Shown: positions 26,723 to 39,645 of the stretch, one piece after another | Layout: every line of letters begins with the position of its first letter | How positions within the stretch are numbered: the stretch's first letter is position 1 | Assembly: GCF_901933205.1 (NCBI RefSeq) | Contig: NC_044600.1 | Location: 9,276,501-9,340,500, forward strand | Length of the DNA stretch: 64,000 nt | Source: Camarhynchus parvulus | Taxonomy: Eukaryota > Chordata > Aves > Passeriformes > Thraupidae | Direction: 5' to 3' | Program-made: the position numbers and the translations under genes | Notes under the pieces: generated by a model | The model's input: the letters and a program-made list of their open reading frames with translations, nothing else | What the model was told of the DNA's origin: nothing | Databases searched by the model: none

Positions 26723-26977
26723 AAGACACTGTTAGAGCTACTTTCATTCCCAGTTTTGGTTTTAAAAAGCTACAGGAAAACAGTCAGTTGTTTTTTGAGG
26801 CTAGGTTTGCAGTGCCTGATCAGAAACAGTAAGAAAATTTAGAAACCTAAACAATCACCTGTAAATTGCAGAAAATGTGTCTTTGAGGAAGCCTTCCTGT
26901 CGGATGTCTCCTAAACCTTTTATCCAGGCTTTCTCCAAAAATTAAAAAAATCTTATCTCAGTTTCCTTTCAGTTATG

Positions 26978-26994
26978 TCTCTCTCTCTCTCTCT
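26978..26994. repeat. (TC)n microsatellite
   Basis: An uninterrupted 17-base TC dinucleotide run. Confidence 0.9.
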
Positions 26995-29900
26995 GACATC
27001 CTCCTACAGTCATTTCAACTTAAGCTATGCAATTAACCCCATGCACAAAATCTCGAAAGAAAATAGAGTTTTATTCCGCAACACTGTAAATCTGGAGATT
27101 TCCAGAAAATTCCAGCTAGGACTTTATCTCAAAACTTTATCAACCTGTCAAAAAAATATTTGTCCTGCTACCATGTTTTCAGGCCCTGTGCTTTGCTTAG
27201 AAATACTGAAATTTATAACATGAGGCCTTTGGCTGACAAGCCCCTGCTGCTGGCATAGCCAGTAAAGCCTTTCCAAAAGCTTTCTTCCTCTCAGGTTATT
27301 TCCTTACTGAGCTTGCAAGTACAAAAGCAGTGATCTGGGCTAATTTCAGGATTTGGATATCAAAGTCCCCATCCTTGATTATTTTGGGTATGCAATTCAA
27401 TGCAGTCTTTAACAATGCAGCAAGAGAGGCTTTTAAAATTTATTCAGTTTTTTGACTTTTCAGTTGCTTTAAAAGACTGGGTTCCTTCAAGCTGAATTCT
27501 ACACTGAAAATAACAAAGTTTAATTAGCATTTGAACTGCTTTTTCATTGACTCAACCTATTGAAACAAAATAGAAGACAGGTGGTCACCTGAAGGAGCAA
27601 ATCAAATGAATGGGCTGAGTCCCTTCATGAGTGGCTTGTCTTGGGAAGATGGAAGAAGAGCTGGGAAATGTGTGTGAGGACTGCCCTGAGGGGAGGGTTG
27701 AGAACTCAGATCAGGCTCTGATATCCAACAGGTTCTCTGGGCTGAGACTGGATGTTTCTGGGGTCAGTATAAAGGAGTTTTAATGGAAATTAAAAGGAAA
27801 ATTCACATGGGATCATATTAAACTTTTAAGATATTTCGGAAATTTAGAGCAAGGAGAAACAGTAAATATGTTCTGTGTACTATCATTATGAATCTAAACA
27901 TTGTCAGTCATGGGCAATTATTTAATTTAATATGGAAATTTCAGCTTGTAAACAGTATAACCTGCAGTAATGGCTTTATTACTGGAAGATCTTTTTCTCA
28001 AATTAAAGGTTAGACTTCAAAATTATAGCTCTGCAAAATGACATGTTTCCACTGATATATTCACTGTGTTGTGCCCCATTGGTATTGGTGGCTTATGTCG
28101 ATCATCCCAGCAATCACCACATTAAGTAGGGCATGATGCATGGGGAGACAGGTTAAAAATGAAATAATAAATGCTTTTGTCTTAAAACTAGAGGACTTTA
28201 CCAAAGTCTGGTGAGGAATGCAAGATTCCTATAGTCCAACAATTCAAGCAGGCATTAGCGCTTAGCAGGGTGAGGTCCAAACTAGTAGTAAGAGTGGTTT
28301 TACTGGTAAAAGTTGATATCAAATATGGTAAAAATTATTATGGATTTAACATCTTGGTGGTTTCTGTTCAATTTACCCACAAGGCAAAAGGTGTTTATTC
28401 TTTGCCATGTGTTATTGTGATCAGTATGCATGTCTGTAAAGTGCATCTCTCTGTTATGTGTAATAATGGAACTAAGAACTCGTTTGGCTTTGCCTTGCCT
28501 TGTATGGCACTGAAACTCCTTGTAACACTTCCTATTTGTACATTGAGAGAGAAACCTCTTAGTCACTGGAAACTGATTTAAACCCCCACGAAAACACAAT
28601 AAGGAAAAATAATTTTAAAGGATCAAGTCCGTACACAATTCTTGAATTAAACTGACCGACAGAGGTTGTACTGTATGAAATTACCAGTTTTGGTTACTCT
28701 GTTCCTTTAATTTTCTTACATCCAAACTTGGCTTGTAAAAGAAATTCAGGAGAATAATTTTCTTACCACGTGTTAGCCATCTTAAATTGACAGTAACATT
28801 AGTGCAATTTATCTTCAGTGCACGTTTCCTCATCAGAGTTGTTCTGCTGCTAATAGGTAAAATTAAGTTGTATCCAAAGTCTTTTTAAACTGTTCACTCA
28901 TTTTCAAACCTTCTACATGTAATTAATAGTCATTGTACCATAAGAAACCTTCAAAACTCAGCTTGTGAGTCATGGACCATGGCCATGCTTGAGAATGCTG
29001 AGAAGTAAATAACTCCAATAAACATTTAATTTAGATTTAGTAATTGATATAGAAATGTTTAGGAATGTTAAGCTGTGTACTGCAGGAAGGAAAGGCTATT
29101 AACTGAAGTAATGCGGTTAGTTTAGCAGAAATTAAGATCTGAAAATGTGAATATTAATTGAAGTTCTGATTTCCAATTCTAAATTAAACTAATTAGGTTG
29201 TTATTTAAACACTTGAAATAATTTCACTGTATTATATAACTTGTTTTTTTACATTTTTTGAATAAATGTAGTTATTAAAAAATTAACTTGCTATAATAAA
29301 ATGCTGGGTTACTTATGTGTAAGAGGATGGTGGGTGCAGTAAAATTCCTTTCTGCACATACCACAGTACATTCTGTTGTTTTCTTAAATCCACAAATAGA
29401 GCTGAATGTATCTTGAGGTATGAACCCCAGCTTCAGTAAGAAAATACCTGAGCCCTGGTTTAATTTTTGAAAAAATCTAAGAGCTTTAGGACTCTTTATA
29501 ATTTCTGCTGTTCAACATTATTCATCTGAGAAGTAAAGACAGAGGAGACAATTTTTCTTGTTTGCAGGATTGACTAAGTGAAGTAAAGAGTTATGGAATG
29601 GATTTTTTCAGATAGAAGGGTCTTAAAAGAAAGAAACAGCAAGCATGTGAAACATTTATAGTGGCCTGCAGGAACATGGAGAGTCAGAAAACTCAGTAGA
29701 TATTATCCAAGTCGCTTCTGATTTTCCACCACCCTTACTGATTGAAATGTCAAGCCAGAGATCAGGGCAATGGTTGAGGGTGGGAATCTTAAGGTCTTTT
29801 AAAGTAAGAAGACAGATTTAGAATGGATTTCTAACACAGATTTCAAACTGAAATATGCTTTTGGGTGCTGAAACTCATTCCCCTAACACTTCTGTCCCTG

Positions 29901-31531
29901 GCTGTTGCTACTCACTTTAATAGACTCTTTGTGCTCATGCAGGATGGATTTATTGGACACAGAAATTAACTTCCTGAGAAGAGGGAAGTATCATAGAATT
30001 CATCCATCTGATCACCTGTGTGTTACTCCAGATCTTTATTTAATGGATCCTGGCTTGCATGTCTGAAAAATTGTAATGTACAACTTTGTTTGGTGATAGG
30101 TTGTTCATCCTTAGAAGTCCTGTCAATTCCTTCAAGGGCTTCTCCAAGAGTTAGTGAAGGATCTACACTGATTTATACAAGCTGAGTCTCCCCATGCACA
30201 TTTGCTTTGAGAGTTATGTCAGTTTTTGGGAGGTCTTACAACTATTAGTACTTAAAACTGGAGTTCATAAATTCTTTCTTATATTTTGATTCTCAACCAT
30301 TATTCTAACAATGCAGCGTTAAGAGCTGCAGATGAAACAGCAACTGCTATTCCTTGCAATTGTTTTCATCTTGCAAATTTAGTGGCCTACAGAACACTAT
30401 AAACTGCTTTTAATTTCTAGAGAATCAGAAAAGCATTAAAAACTTACTTCCAGAATGTAGGTGGATGGGCAGCACTCCAGACCTACTACTGGTCAAATAA
30501 TACATGCTAACTATTCCTGATGTTAATAGACCAAAGCCAGAGGGACTTCATTGATTTCAGTGAAGTCATTTAGCTAAAGATGACCTATGTTCATTAAAAT
30601 AACAGAAAATCGCACAATAGATTTTTTTTTCTTTCCTACAGTCACTTTGTTACTCCAGAATAAGACTGCTTCATTCTACAGAACTGGGATCCAAAACCTC
30701 AATATTTCACTGCTCTTGAATCTTGACTTTCAGTTCAAGCTGTTTAAAATTTACTCCATGGAATCTAGCTCTTAACTGAAGTTTGCATTTCAAACATTTG
30801 CAGAGTTTGTGTGCATTTCTTAATGTCTTTTAATAAATGAGTGCCAGTGCCTTCCTACATCTTGCACTGGTGCCAACAAAGAGCAGTTGTTAGTATTCCC
30901 GAACTACACTCAGAAAATATGAAAGGATGGTTTGCAGTTTGTACATGGAGGTTCAAATGAAGAAAGGGCTCTGTGAGTATCAAAGAGAACTGGAGGGGAA
31001 TAAAAGAATTTGGAGGTGAAACAACATCTTTTCTCTTATGCTCTTCTATTTTTGTCATCAATAAATGCACATACTGTTTTTGCAGATAAATTAAAAACAA
31101 GTGGAAAAATGTTATTTCAGAACTATAAGAATTTCTGCATTTACAAATCTTGAATGATCATCTTCACTGCAGTGTATGTGTTCCTGGATAAATGAAAGGA
31201 GAGAATTCTGTACAGATACAATGTGGAAATAGTTGTCAATGAGTCTTCTGATCTGGATTTATTTGTATATAGAGTATTCAAAGGTATTCCTTGAGTTAGT
31301 TTTCACAGGAATGGAGGTTTTTCCTCACTATGGAAGCAGTTCCAGACAAGGCATATTTCTGTCTCTTGTTCAAGGCTGGCAGAAATGGCAAAGTTCCTGA
31401 CACCTGATCCTTTCAGTCCTGTGTTCTCTGAACAATCTGGAAATCTTTGACAGCTCAAGTAATAGTATTTTGATGATGCCTAGAGTTTTGTTCTAACATT
31501 GGACCATCCTTGCAAATGTTTCACCTTTCAC

Positions 31532-31640
31532 TGTGTCCTGGTTTTGTCTGGGACAGAGTAAATTGTCTTCCCAGTACCTGGTGAGTGACTGGGTGGTTGT
31601 GTGGTACTTGGTACTAAGTTTCCATCTGGGTTCAGTCACT
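31532..31640 (+). mobile_element. Short LTR remnant of an endogenous retrovirus
   Basis: The left part (about 31532-31580), with TGTCCTGGTTTTGTCTGGGA, ACAGAGTAAATT and CTTCCCAGTACCTGG, resembles the 5' end of an LTR family abundant in songbirds. The right part (about 31581-31640), with GTGAGTGACTGGGTGGTTG, TGGTACTTGG and TCTGGGTTCAGTCAC, resembles the 3' end of the same LTR. From memory the full LTR is several hundred bases, so the middle appears to be missing. No gag, pol or env sequence is adjacent and the copy is inactive. The family match is from recall, not a database search. An alternative is a distinct short LTR or derivative family. Confidence 0.65.
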
Positions 31641-34600
31641 CTGGACTGCTGATGGGTGTGTGTTCTTGTATCACCCAAGCACCCTTTTCCCTGAGCTTCT
31701 TCCTATGCACTGAGGGTTTCAAAGCAATTTTTAATCCCTTCTGTGTTAGTGCAGCCTAAAGGGGAGCTAATTAGGCTTTGAACATCTGCTGAAATACAGT
31801 TCCTGCAGCTGTGTCCTACCAGTTGAGTTCCTGCTTCTTGCTGATGCCCTGCTAGGTGAGCTCTGCCTGCCTGGGTGTGTGTGAGTGCAGGGAACTGTTC
31901 CCAGTGTGAGGTGCAGCTCCCAGCCATACTCCAGTTACTGTCTCACTCTCCTGAAAATGAGGGTTTCCTACCTTCCTACAACAGAGGTTGTCCGTGGAAA
32001 TCTGTATTCTTCCCACGGATACCCCAGGCCTCTAAAATTGATTTTGGCCATTTGGAATTTCCCCTGGACTCTTTCTGGTGCAGTAATCTCCATAGTTTTA
32101 TAGCTGTGGGTAATTTCCCAAGATGGGAGGCTTGTAAGTCTTGTACTGCAAGGCAGAAACATAGAGCTAATCCCCTCCTTTTCTAAACAAGATAGACCTG
32201 GCTGCTAATTCTTCTCTTGATGTATGGGGTAGTGGTGAACATAAATCCCATTAGCATTAATAAAAGTGAAATGTGTAAATCCCTGCTATGCCATTGGGAG
32301 CATTGATTTCTCAGTTTCTTTAACCTTCCTGCTTCACTAAGAACTTGAAGTTCCTCTTCAGTTTGCCCACCTGCAACCTCCCAAGCTATACCTTGTGTAT
32401 TTCTGTGATGTCCTTTCTTGTGATTTGACAACCACTTTGAATTATTCTGCCTTCATTTTGCAGACCTTTGTATTCTTCGGTTTTTTACTGTTTGAGTAAA
32501 CTAATTTTTAACTTTTAATCTCTATCTTCATTTGCACATTTTGGCATCTATTATGATTGTAACTTCATTAAATGTTATTGTAATATGATTCAATAATACA
32601 GTGAAGACACCATCTGTCTACTCAGAAATGGGTAGCCCAGTTCTGTGCCAAATATGTTCTGACAGGGCCATCACTCAGCAGTACTCTGGTTACATCTCCC
32701 TGTTCAGGGCGTGTCATCTGGGCCTATTCCCTGTCTCTTACTTGCAGTAGTTCCTAATATTTTCTGTTATCCATCTGTATCTTTGATTGTTTTTTTTTCC
32801 CCTCCCAAGTCTGTTCTCCAGCTTCCTTATCAAAATACTTCATCTACGTTATGCATTAAATATAAACAAAGATGCCACAATGTAAAAACTCAATTTTTCT
32901 TCCTCTTTTTGAGTTAACCACACAATTCCAGTGTCTAAATTGTTGCACGATAATATAAACATCATCAGTAGCTAGAGAGAGAAAAACATAAAACTATAAT
33001 GAATGGATTTTTTGAGCATCTTGAAGTTGAAAATCATCACGTTCAATGATCTTTCCTAATAGTGTTATTTAAGAAGCTCAACAACGCTTGCAAACCTCCT
33101 TCCAAGTAGTTCAGTATCTCAAATTGCTTGAACTCAAAAGATTTCACTTTTCATCAGGGCCTGTTTTGCACTTTTGTTTGTTTAAGTTCTGTGTTTGCAA
33201 AAGGAGCTGGCTGCCAGTTCTGCTAGTCCTGGAAGCCTTAAAATCATATTTGCACAATGTGTCACAGCAATTTGTAAGGCTGAGCTATCTGAAAGTTACA
33301 ACTTGTCATTTTTTCATAAATAGTGTCTCAGATACTGGAAAATCTGAACTACTCTATCAGCTATATATGCAGAGCCTAAAAGCACCAATGGAAATTTGCA
33401 CAGATGCACACAGGTCCTAAGAAGAGACATTTCTGAACTGGGGGTCTGTTTCAATGAAAGGACACAGGACCTCCGGCTGTATTTAAACAGCTTCTCTTGA
33501 TAAGCTAAAGTACTGAGAGGAGAAAAGTAGGGGAAAACCAGTTTCAGAATTCAGATTTTTAGATCAAGTACCTTTCTGTTGATGGCAAGTATGATATAAA
33601 GTGCATAAAAGTAATTTAAGTGTCCTGAGTTGTCCTGTTGCTGAGTTCTCCAAATCTCTTAGAAAATGAGAGCGGAAGGGCAGTGATATAAAACAAATTT
33701 CTAGCTTTTCTGATGTTTATTTTTTGGAAGAAGAGAAACACAACCCCTTTTTTCATTCATTCTGCAATTCAGTCTCATTGCTCAAGCAGGAGTAGCATAT
33801 ATGGTGGTGTGTGATGATGATACAACTTCACATGCTGTAAAATGGCAGCTAGCCTGGAAAACCATCAAAGGAATGTGAAAAAATCAAGCTACCCAACCAA
33901 TATGGTATGTCCAAAAGGAGACTTAAAAAATCTTCAGAGTCACATTTTGCATATTTTTATCCTTTGTATCTCTCTTTTTCTATTTTATTTATATTTTATG
34001 CAATCTCATCTTTTTCTCTTACCTTATCATAATTCTTACACACAGTTGCTTCATGGTTAGATGAAAGGCCGGAAAAAATTTCCCGTTGCATTTTCTTGTG
34101 GGTGTCTGTAGTTTGAAGTCAGCAAAACCTTCCTCATTCCAGCAGCATTGACTGATTCAATTTCAATGCATCTCTTTTCCATGTATGAACTGTATCACCA
34201 ATATGCAGAAGGTCAGCTCACTAGAGCAAGGAATATTAACAGAGCATTTCAATTCTTTTTTGTGTTTTGCATCTAAATGACAAAATTGCTGTTGATGCAT
34301 CACTTCATAGTCCCATTTAATGTGTTTTCTTGGAGTTAGATCTAACCTGAAGGCTATTTGTCTCTGTTAGCAAATATTAAACAATCAGTGATAGCTTGCT
34401 CTGCCCACCTTTCCCTCCCCAACTGCAAGTTCATATTAAAAGCATCCTTCTTAACCTCAGCACATAAACCCAGCACTTTAATTCTTGCTGATCAGTGATA
34501 TTCATATCAAGTTTGTGACCAAGTGACAAAAAGTCCAAATGGAACTTCTGTGGTATGCAAAACACATTCATATTTGAAGAAGGAAACTTCTCTGAAGACA

Positions 34601-37600
34601 AGCCATGGATTGACAAAGAGGGAGCGCTCAATGCTCTCTGTCAGCCCAGCAGCAGCCTTCTTCTTGAAAAAAGAATTCCAAGTAGTGCAGAGGAGACAGT
34701 CTGAGCAAGTTGCAGTAAGGAGTTTTCACTGCCATTCTACAGCTCTTTGTAAATCAATTAAAAGTAGAAAGCAGCCTAATCTCTCAGTTCTAAAATATCT
34801 TGAGGTATTTTTGCCACATCTTTCCTGACTGTTCTATAGAAAACTGGATATGACTGTGCCATGCTGAAAAAAAAAAAGTGTACAAGTTTTCTCCAGGGTA
34901 TTTCAAAAAGCTAACCTAATATCAGATTGAAGAAGCTCTGCTCTACAGTTTTAATGTTTTGAAATGTAAATCGAGTCATTGAAATAATTTAACTTTATCT
35001 GATTACTAATATTATAATAAGGAATTTTAGAAAATTGACAATTAAATTTCTTTACCTCTTCCTTTCAGAATAGCTGTTTCTTTCAGAATATGTGTTACTT
35101 TAAATATCCTTAATTATCAATAGTAAAAAGTGGACCTTCCTGAACATTACAGACTGCCTCAATAGCTGTGAAATAATGGTAGCTGTTGCATTGTTTTGCA
35201 ATGAAAGAGTGGCTCATAGTTTTATTGCAAGTAGTTCATTTAAAGGAAAAATACTTATATTACCAAAACTCCTGTTATTTTGTCTTGGGTCTCTGTAGAA
35301 TTTTTTTATCTCTTCAATCATTTTCATTTACTTCTTTAGCAAAAATACATATCCCAATGGCTTAGAACATATTTTTTTTTTGTTCTTCGCTTCCTACATT
35401 GTAGCTTCTGTCCTTTTGCTTTATCAGTTACTTTTTCTTGTATCTCACATATTAATTTTATTGAAAAAGAACACACCTTTGTAATGAGTTATATCTGCTT
35501 TCACTAGCACCTAATATCGCCCATGCTTACTCCAACCTTCACATTTAAAGACAATGAATCTGCTTCACCTTTTTTCTATAAATAGAGAAGCTAAATTTTA
35601 ATTATCTTTTCTATGTCTGTATTTAGCCATGCATATGAACGTTACTGATCACCATAAATGTACTATTGAATTTAGTTTTAATCCCCAATTGTATTCTTTG
35701 CAATAAATACCACATCTGAAATAATTACCTTGTTTTTATATGGACACATGTCAAATGCTGAGACACCTGTCTTACTGATCTTGGTTTTCTTCAGTCTGGA
35801 ATTTTTGACTTATGACACTACATTGGAGCTATGCAAGCTTATTTTTTCCTTTTATGCTTTCCTCATTCAGGCTGGATTCCCAAAGATAACATGCAAGTGT
35901 CAGGCCTGAAATTTTACAATCCTCCTGTATGCCTTTCTTCATGAATTTGTAGCATGCTATAAAAGCCAAGCTGCTTAAGAGGATTTTAGATTTTAGCCAA
36001 GCTTTCACCTCCTAAGTGTATAAGCCTTTATAAATATATCTTTAAATTTGCAGTTAAAAACAGTTCATAATAAGAAAACTATCTACATTTTTTCCTCCAT
36101 AACAATGTTACTACTTCCTTTAAAATAAAATAAATTGCTTTGAGAGGAATTTTTGAAAACAAAGTCTAGAAGAAATGGCACCACATCAAGCAAAATAAAT
36201 CTGTCTAAAAATACTTAAAGCAGTCTAATATTACATTCAAGATTCTATTTAATTCCAAACAAGACCATCTAGTGTTTCAGTAGAAAGTCTTCCAGAATCC
36301 TCTGTAACAAAGAAAGCAAAACCTCGCAAGATCCTTTGAAATTTTTTATTCATATGAAAAGAGGAATGTTGGGTCAGGGGAATTTCACCTGAACAGAGTA
36401 AGGTGTTGTTCAGGACTGCAGCACTGTATGTATGTACAGTGCAGTACATATACCCTATCAGAAGGGGGTTTTGGTGAACCAGTAGCTTCTTTGCAGCTTT
36501 TTAACCTGTGGGATTTGTGGAACAGCCACAGTCAAAACAAGCTGATTTGACAAGTCAAGGAAATACATCCTCAATATTTCTCTGGAGAATAAAGGGAGTT
36601 CTTGGAATTACCCTCAGATATTTCAAGATATTCTTATAATTTCTGAGGTGGGCTAAGTCTTGGCTAAGTCATGCCATGGCATTATGCCTGTGCTGTGAAA
36701 TGCACTTTGTGCCCTGCTGGGAGCAACATTGATACCCTGAGTACTACAAAGGACAGGTCATGCAGAAAACAGGATTGGACTGAAACCACATATCAGCAAT
36801 GGACAGGGGTTTAAAACGTCGCACCTTGATGAATTTGTTTGGTTCTATAGGTTTTTACTCTAGCAGATTTAATGATATGTCTGTTTATATTAGCTGTAGA
36901 TAAGAACTTTCTGGAGAAATTCTGATCTTCCCTACTTAATCCTTCTCCAACTTCTGCCTTTTTTTGTTATTCCCTTCTTCTGGAAAAGAAATACTTGCTA
37001 CCTGATACTTCTCATTACCTCCAATAAAACATTCTTTTTTCAGTCTTCCCTGCAGAGTTTCCTTGCCAATGGGTACTGTACTACACCCACCTTTGCCTGA
37101 GCTGCTGGCACCAGCTTCTGCAGAGCTTGAGGACAGATGGTATATTTTATCTGGTTTTTGTGTGTTCTCAGAACCATTTATGGGCCTCTGCAAAGTTAAT
37201 AAAGTGTTTATTATTAATGTTACATTGGCTTTACCCGCTTTCCAACCAGAAGAATATTGCAAAACGTGTTTTTCTGGTTTTGGTGCTATTGGAGTGCTAT
37301 CAGGGGATTACAGAAAAATCAAAATGATTTTATGAGAATTATTTAGGTTTGCACCTTTTTAATTTTTTTTTCATTTCTTGGCTTTTGCTCCCACTCAGGC
37401 AGACTTCTCATTTTAATCGGATTGCTCTACCCATCCCAATTATGTTTTGTGCTTTGCATTGTGTCTCTTAGCAGCGCCTCATTCCAGGAGACGATAACTA
37501 GGAACCAGATATCTGAAAATGGAAAAGCTGAACAATAAGCAGCTAATGTATTGGGTCTGATGCTTCCTAGGAGCCCCTGGGAAGCTGGCCACAGCACAGG

Positions 37601-39578
37601 TCCAGCAGAAGTTGGATACATCATTTTATGTCCCAGAGTAAGGTCCCCAGGAAGCTTAAGTCATTCTTAGACTATGTATAGCTTTTATCCTATGACAGAA
37701 GGGATTATTTTTGCACAGACCTCTTTTGCCTTGCATGGAAGGAGGAAAAACTGCTTACTGTGGTCAGAACACTAGTCTGCTTTTACATGGAAAGCAAGCT
37801 ATTTACTTTTTCTGGCATTATTTCCTTTTCCTCTGAGGAACTTGCATTTTATAGAGACAGCAGTCAACAAGGAGGCCATGCTGCTCCCCAGTTTGCTGCC
37901 ATTAACAAAATCAAGGGCAGCAATGGTTCAGAGCCTCTGAACAGGCAGCTCTTCACTCTTGCAGTCCAAATGAATTGTGAAAGGGGAGTCTAGCATAGTC
38001 TCCATGGAGAAGGATGGCAAATTGTGTATTCTTGCACAACATATGTTTAGAGATTATTTTTCCTTTCTTTATCAGGCTTTTTCCTTCCATCTATGACCTC
38101 AAGCAGGCTGCTCCTTTGTCTCAAACCACCATTTGGCTACATCCTCACTCTCCTTCCTTCAAAGCGCCTGCTTTGATCTCCCTCAGCAGAGTGCCAGCAA
38201 AGCTGACAAAGGCAGAGGTTTGCCTTTTCATGTGTTTGCTAGATTGTTAGTCAAGAGCAGCAGAGAAATACTATGCAACCTGTCAATGCAGTTTAAAAAA
38301 ACATTATTCTAAGTTGCCACAGAGGGCTTGTTCAGTGGAGCAGAAGTCCTCCAGGAACCAGTTCTCTGGGGCTGTTCTCCTCTCGTGTCAGAGGAAGACA
38401 TTGCTAAGGCTTCCCCCACAAATGTTGCAGGGTATGAAATTAGCCTGCTGATCTTAGGAAAACTGCTTGAAATAAAGCAGTTATGGCGAGTTTGATGAAG
38501 TTCCACTCTGTTTAACTTATCACAAAAATATCAGCTTTCATATTTGACCATTTCTCTAAGGAGAAATTATTTACTGAGGACCACCTCATGCTCTTGCACC
38601 TAGCTCACAAAGACACCCCTCAGCATCTTCGGCCGAACTGAAGAAGGTGAAGAGTTAGCCACCTCTTTATATTAATACTTTTTAGCATAACATCTGCCCC
38701 TCTTGGTTTTCACTCTATGATCAAAATGCCCTCAATTCTGAGTAAAGGCTGAGTAAGGACCTTGGGGTATTGCCTGTGGGTGCTTGGAGACTGCTGGCAT
38801 CAGACGTGGAGTGAGCTGCTCTGAGATGAGCTTGTTCCCTGGTATTTCCTCCTGTCAGAGCCACAGATGTGCTTCATTTCATTAGGTGTAGCTGTGGGCA
38901 TACTGCCATCCAGCTCTGCTGCTGACTTATTCCACTACTGCTGAAGGCCAAATAATCATAATAATTTCAAGTTGATAGCACAGTATATTTCCCCAGGGAA
39001 TGCTATTCAAATTAAATCAGTCATACCAACAATAATTTTATAATTATATAAAGGGAGCCCTCTACTTCAGTAATTTTTCTGAAAAAATTGTGCATTCTAT
39101 CAAATGGTTATTGCTTCTTACAGAGTTTTTTCTCCCCACAAATCTTGATACTCTCTACCGTCTTTTACATGAAAAAATTTGTTATTCTGATAATTAGCAT
39201 GTGTAAGTGCAATCAGTGTCAAAATAAAAACAAATGTAAATTTCAGAATTTATCTCTGATGTAGGCACTGGCTGCCACAAGATGATTTTCTGTTGTTGAT
39301 AGCAATAAGTAATTGATTAGCCTCATTTTGAAAGCACTGAAGGCCAGATTAAATATTCTAGTCACATTCAAAGGAGAATTATATTTTCTCATGAAACTAC
39401 CATGACTGATATTTATTGGTCAGTCTCAGGCTCTGCAGCTTCAAGTTCAGCAAGGAGCTCTATTTTGAATGTCCAGAGTAATTTCCTGGTGTCACTTGAA
39501 TGCTTGTAGGAGCAGATGGGCATAAGGCCTGGAGAAAAACTGGGCCTGAGGGGTCTGTTGTAGTAAGCTGGGACAGAG
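31641..39578. other. Non-coding DNA, no gene seen
   Basis: No coding or RNA gene signal. Open frames are at most about 110 codons, without family resemblance. An 11-bp direct repeat (CTTTCAGAATA at 35062 and 35080) and T-runs at 32790, 35372 and 37363 are the only local structures noted. The stretch 34980-36240 is particularly AT-rich. Confidence 0.6.
35062..35090. repeat. 11-bp direct repeat
   Basis: CTTTCAGAATA occurs at 35062-35072 and again at 35080-35090, separated by GCTGTTT. It may be an old short tandem duplication with an 18-base period. Confidence 0.8.
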
Positions 39579-39645
39579 AGAATCATGGAATTGTCTGGGT
39601 TGGAAGGGACCCTAAGGCCCATCTAGTTCTGTGCCTTGGGAGTGA
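39579..39645 (-). mobile_element. Short CR1 LINE 3'-end remnant
   Basis: AGAATCATGGAATTGTCTGG followed by GTTGGAAGGGACCCTAAGG and CCATCTAGTTC is the classic reverse complement of an avian CR1 3' terminus. Only about 65 bases are recognisable. The first 40 or so are well preserved, so this is a very short 5'-truncated or later deleted copy. Confidence 0.85.

Larger units (their letters stand above)
24766..31531. other. Non-coding DNA, no gene seen
   Basis: No gene is supported. It holds a T16 run (26707-26722) and a TC microsatellite (26978-26994). Open frames are at most about 104 codons and unrecognised; the pair at 28270-28581 (plus) and 28300-28599 (minus) overlaps on both strands, as expected of chance frames. 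29020-29260 is AT-rich but not repetitive, with several TAATT-type motifs. ATCATAGAATTC near 29992 is too short to call CR1. Confidence 0.6.

Noticed and set aside
29985..30070. ATCATAGAATTC resembling a CR1 tail
   Set aside because: Only a dozen bases match and the flanks do not continue into CR1 sequence.
37063..37335. Overlapping open frames on both strands, up to 108 codons
   Set aside because: Frames on both strands with no recognisable product; expected by chance.
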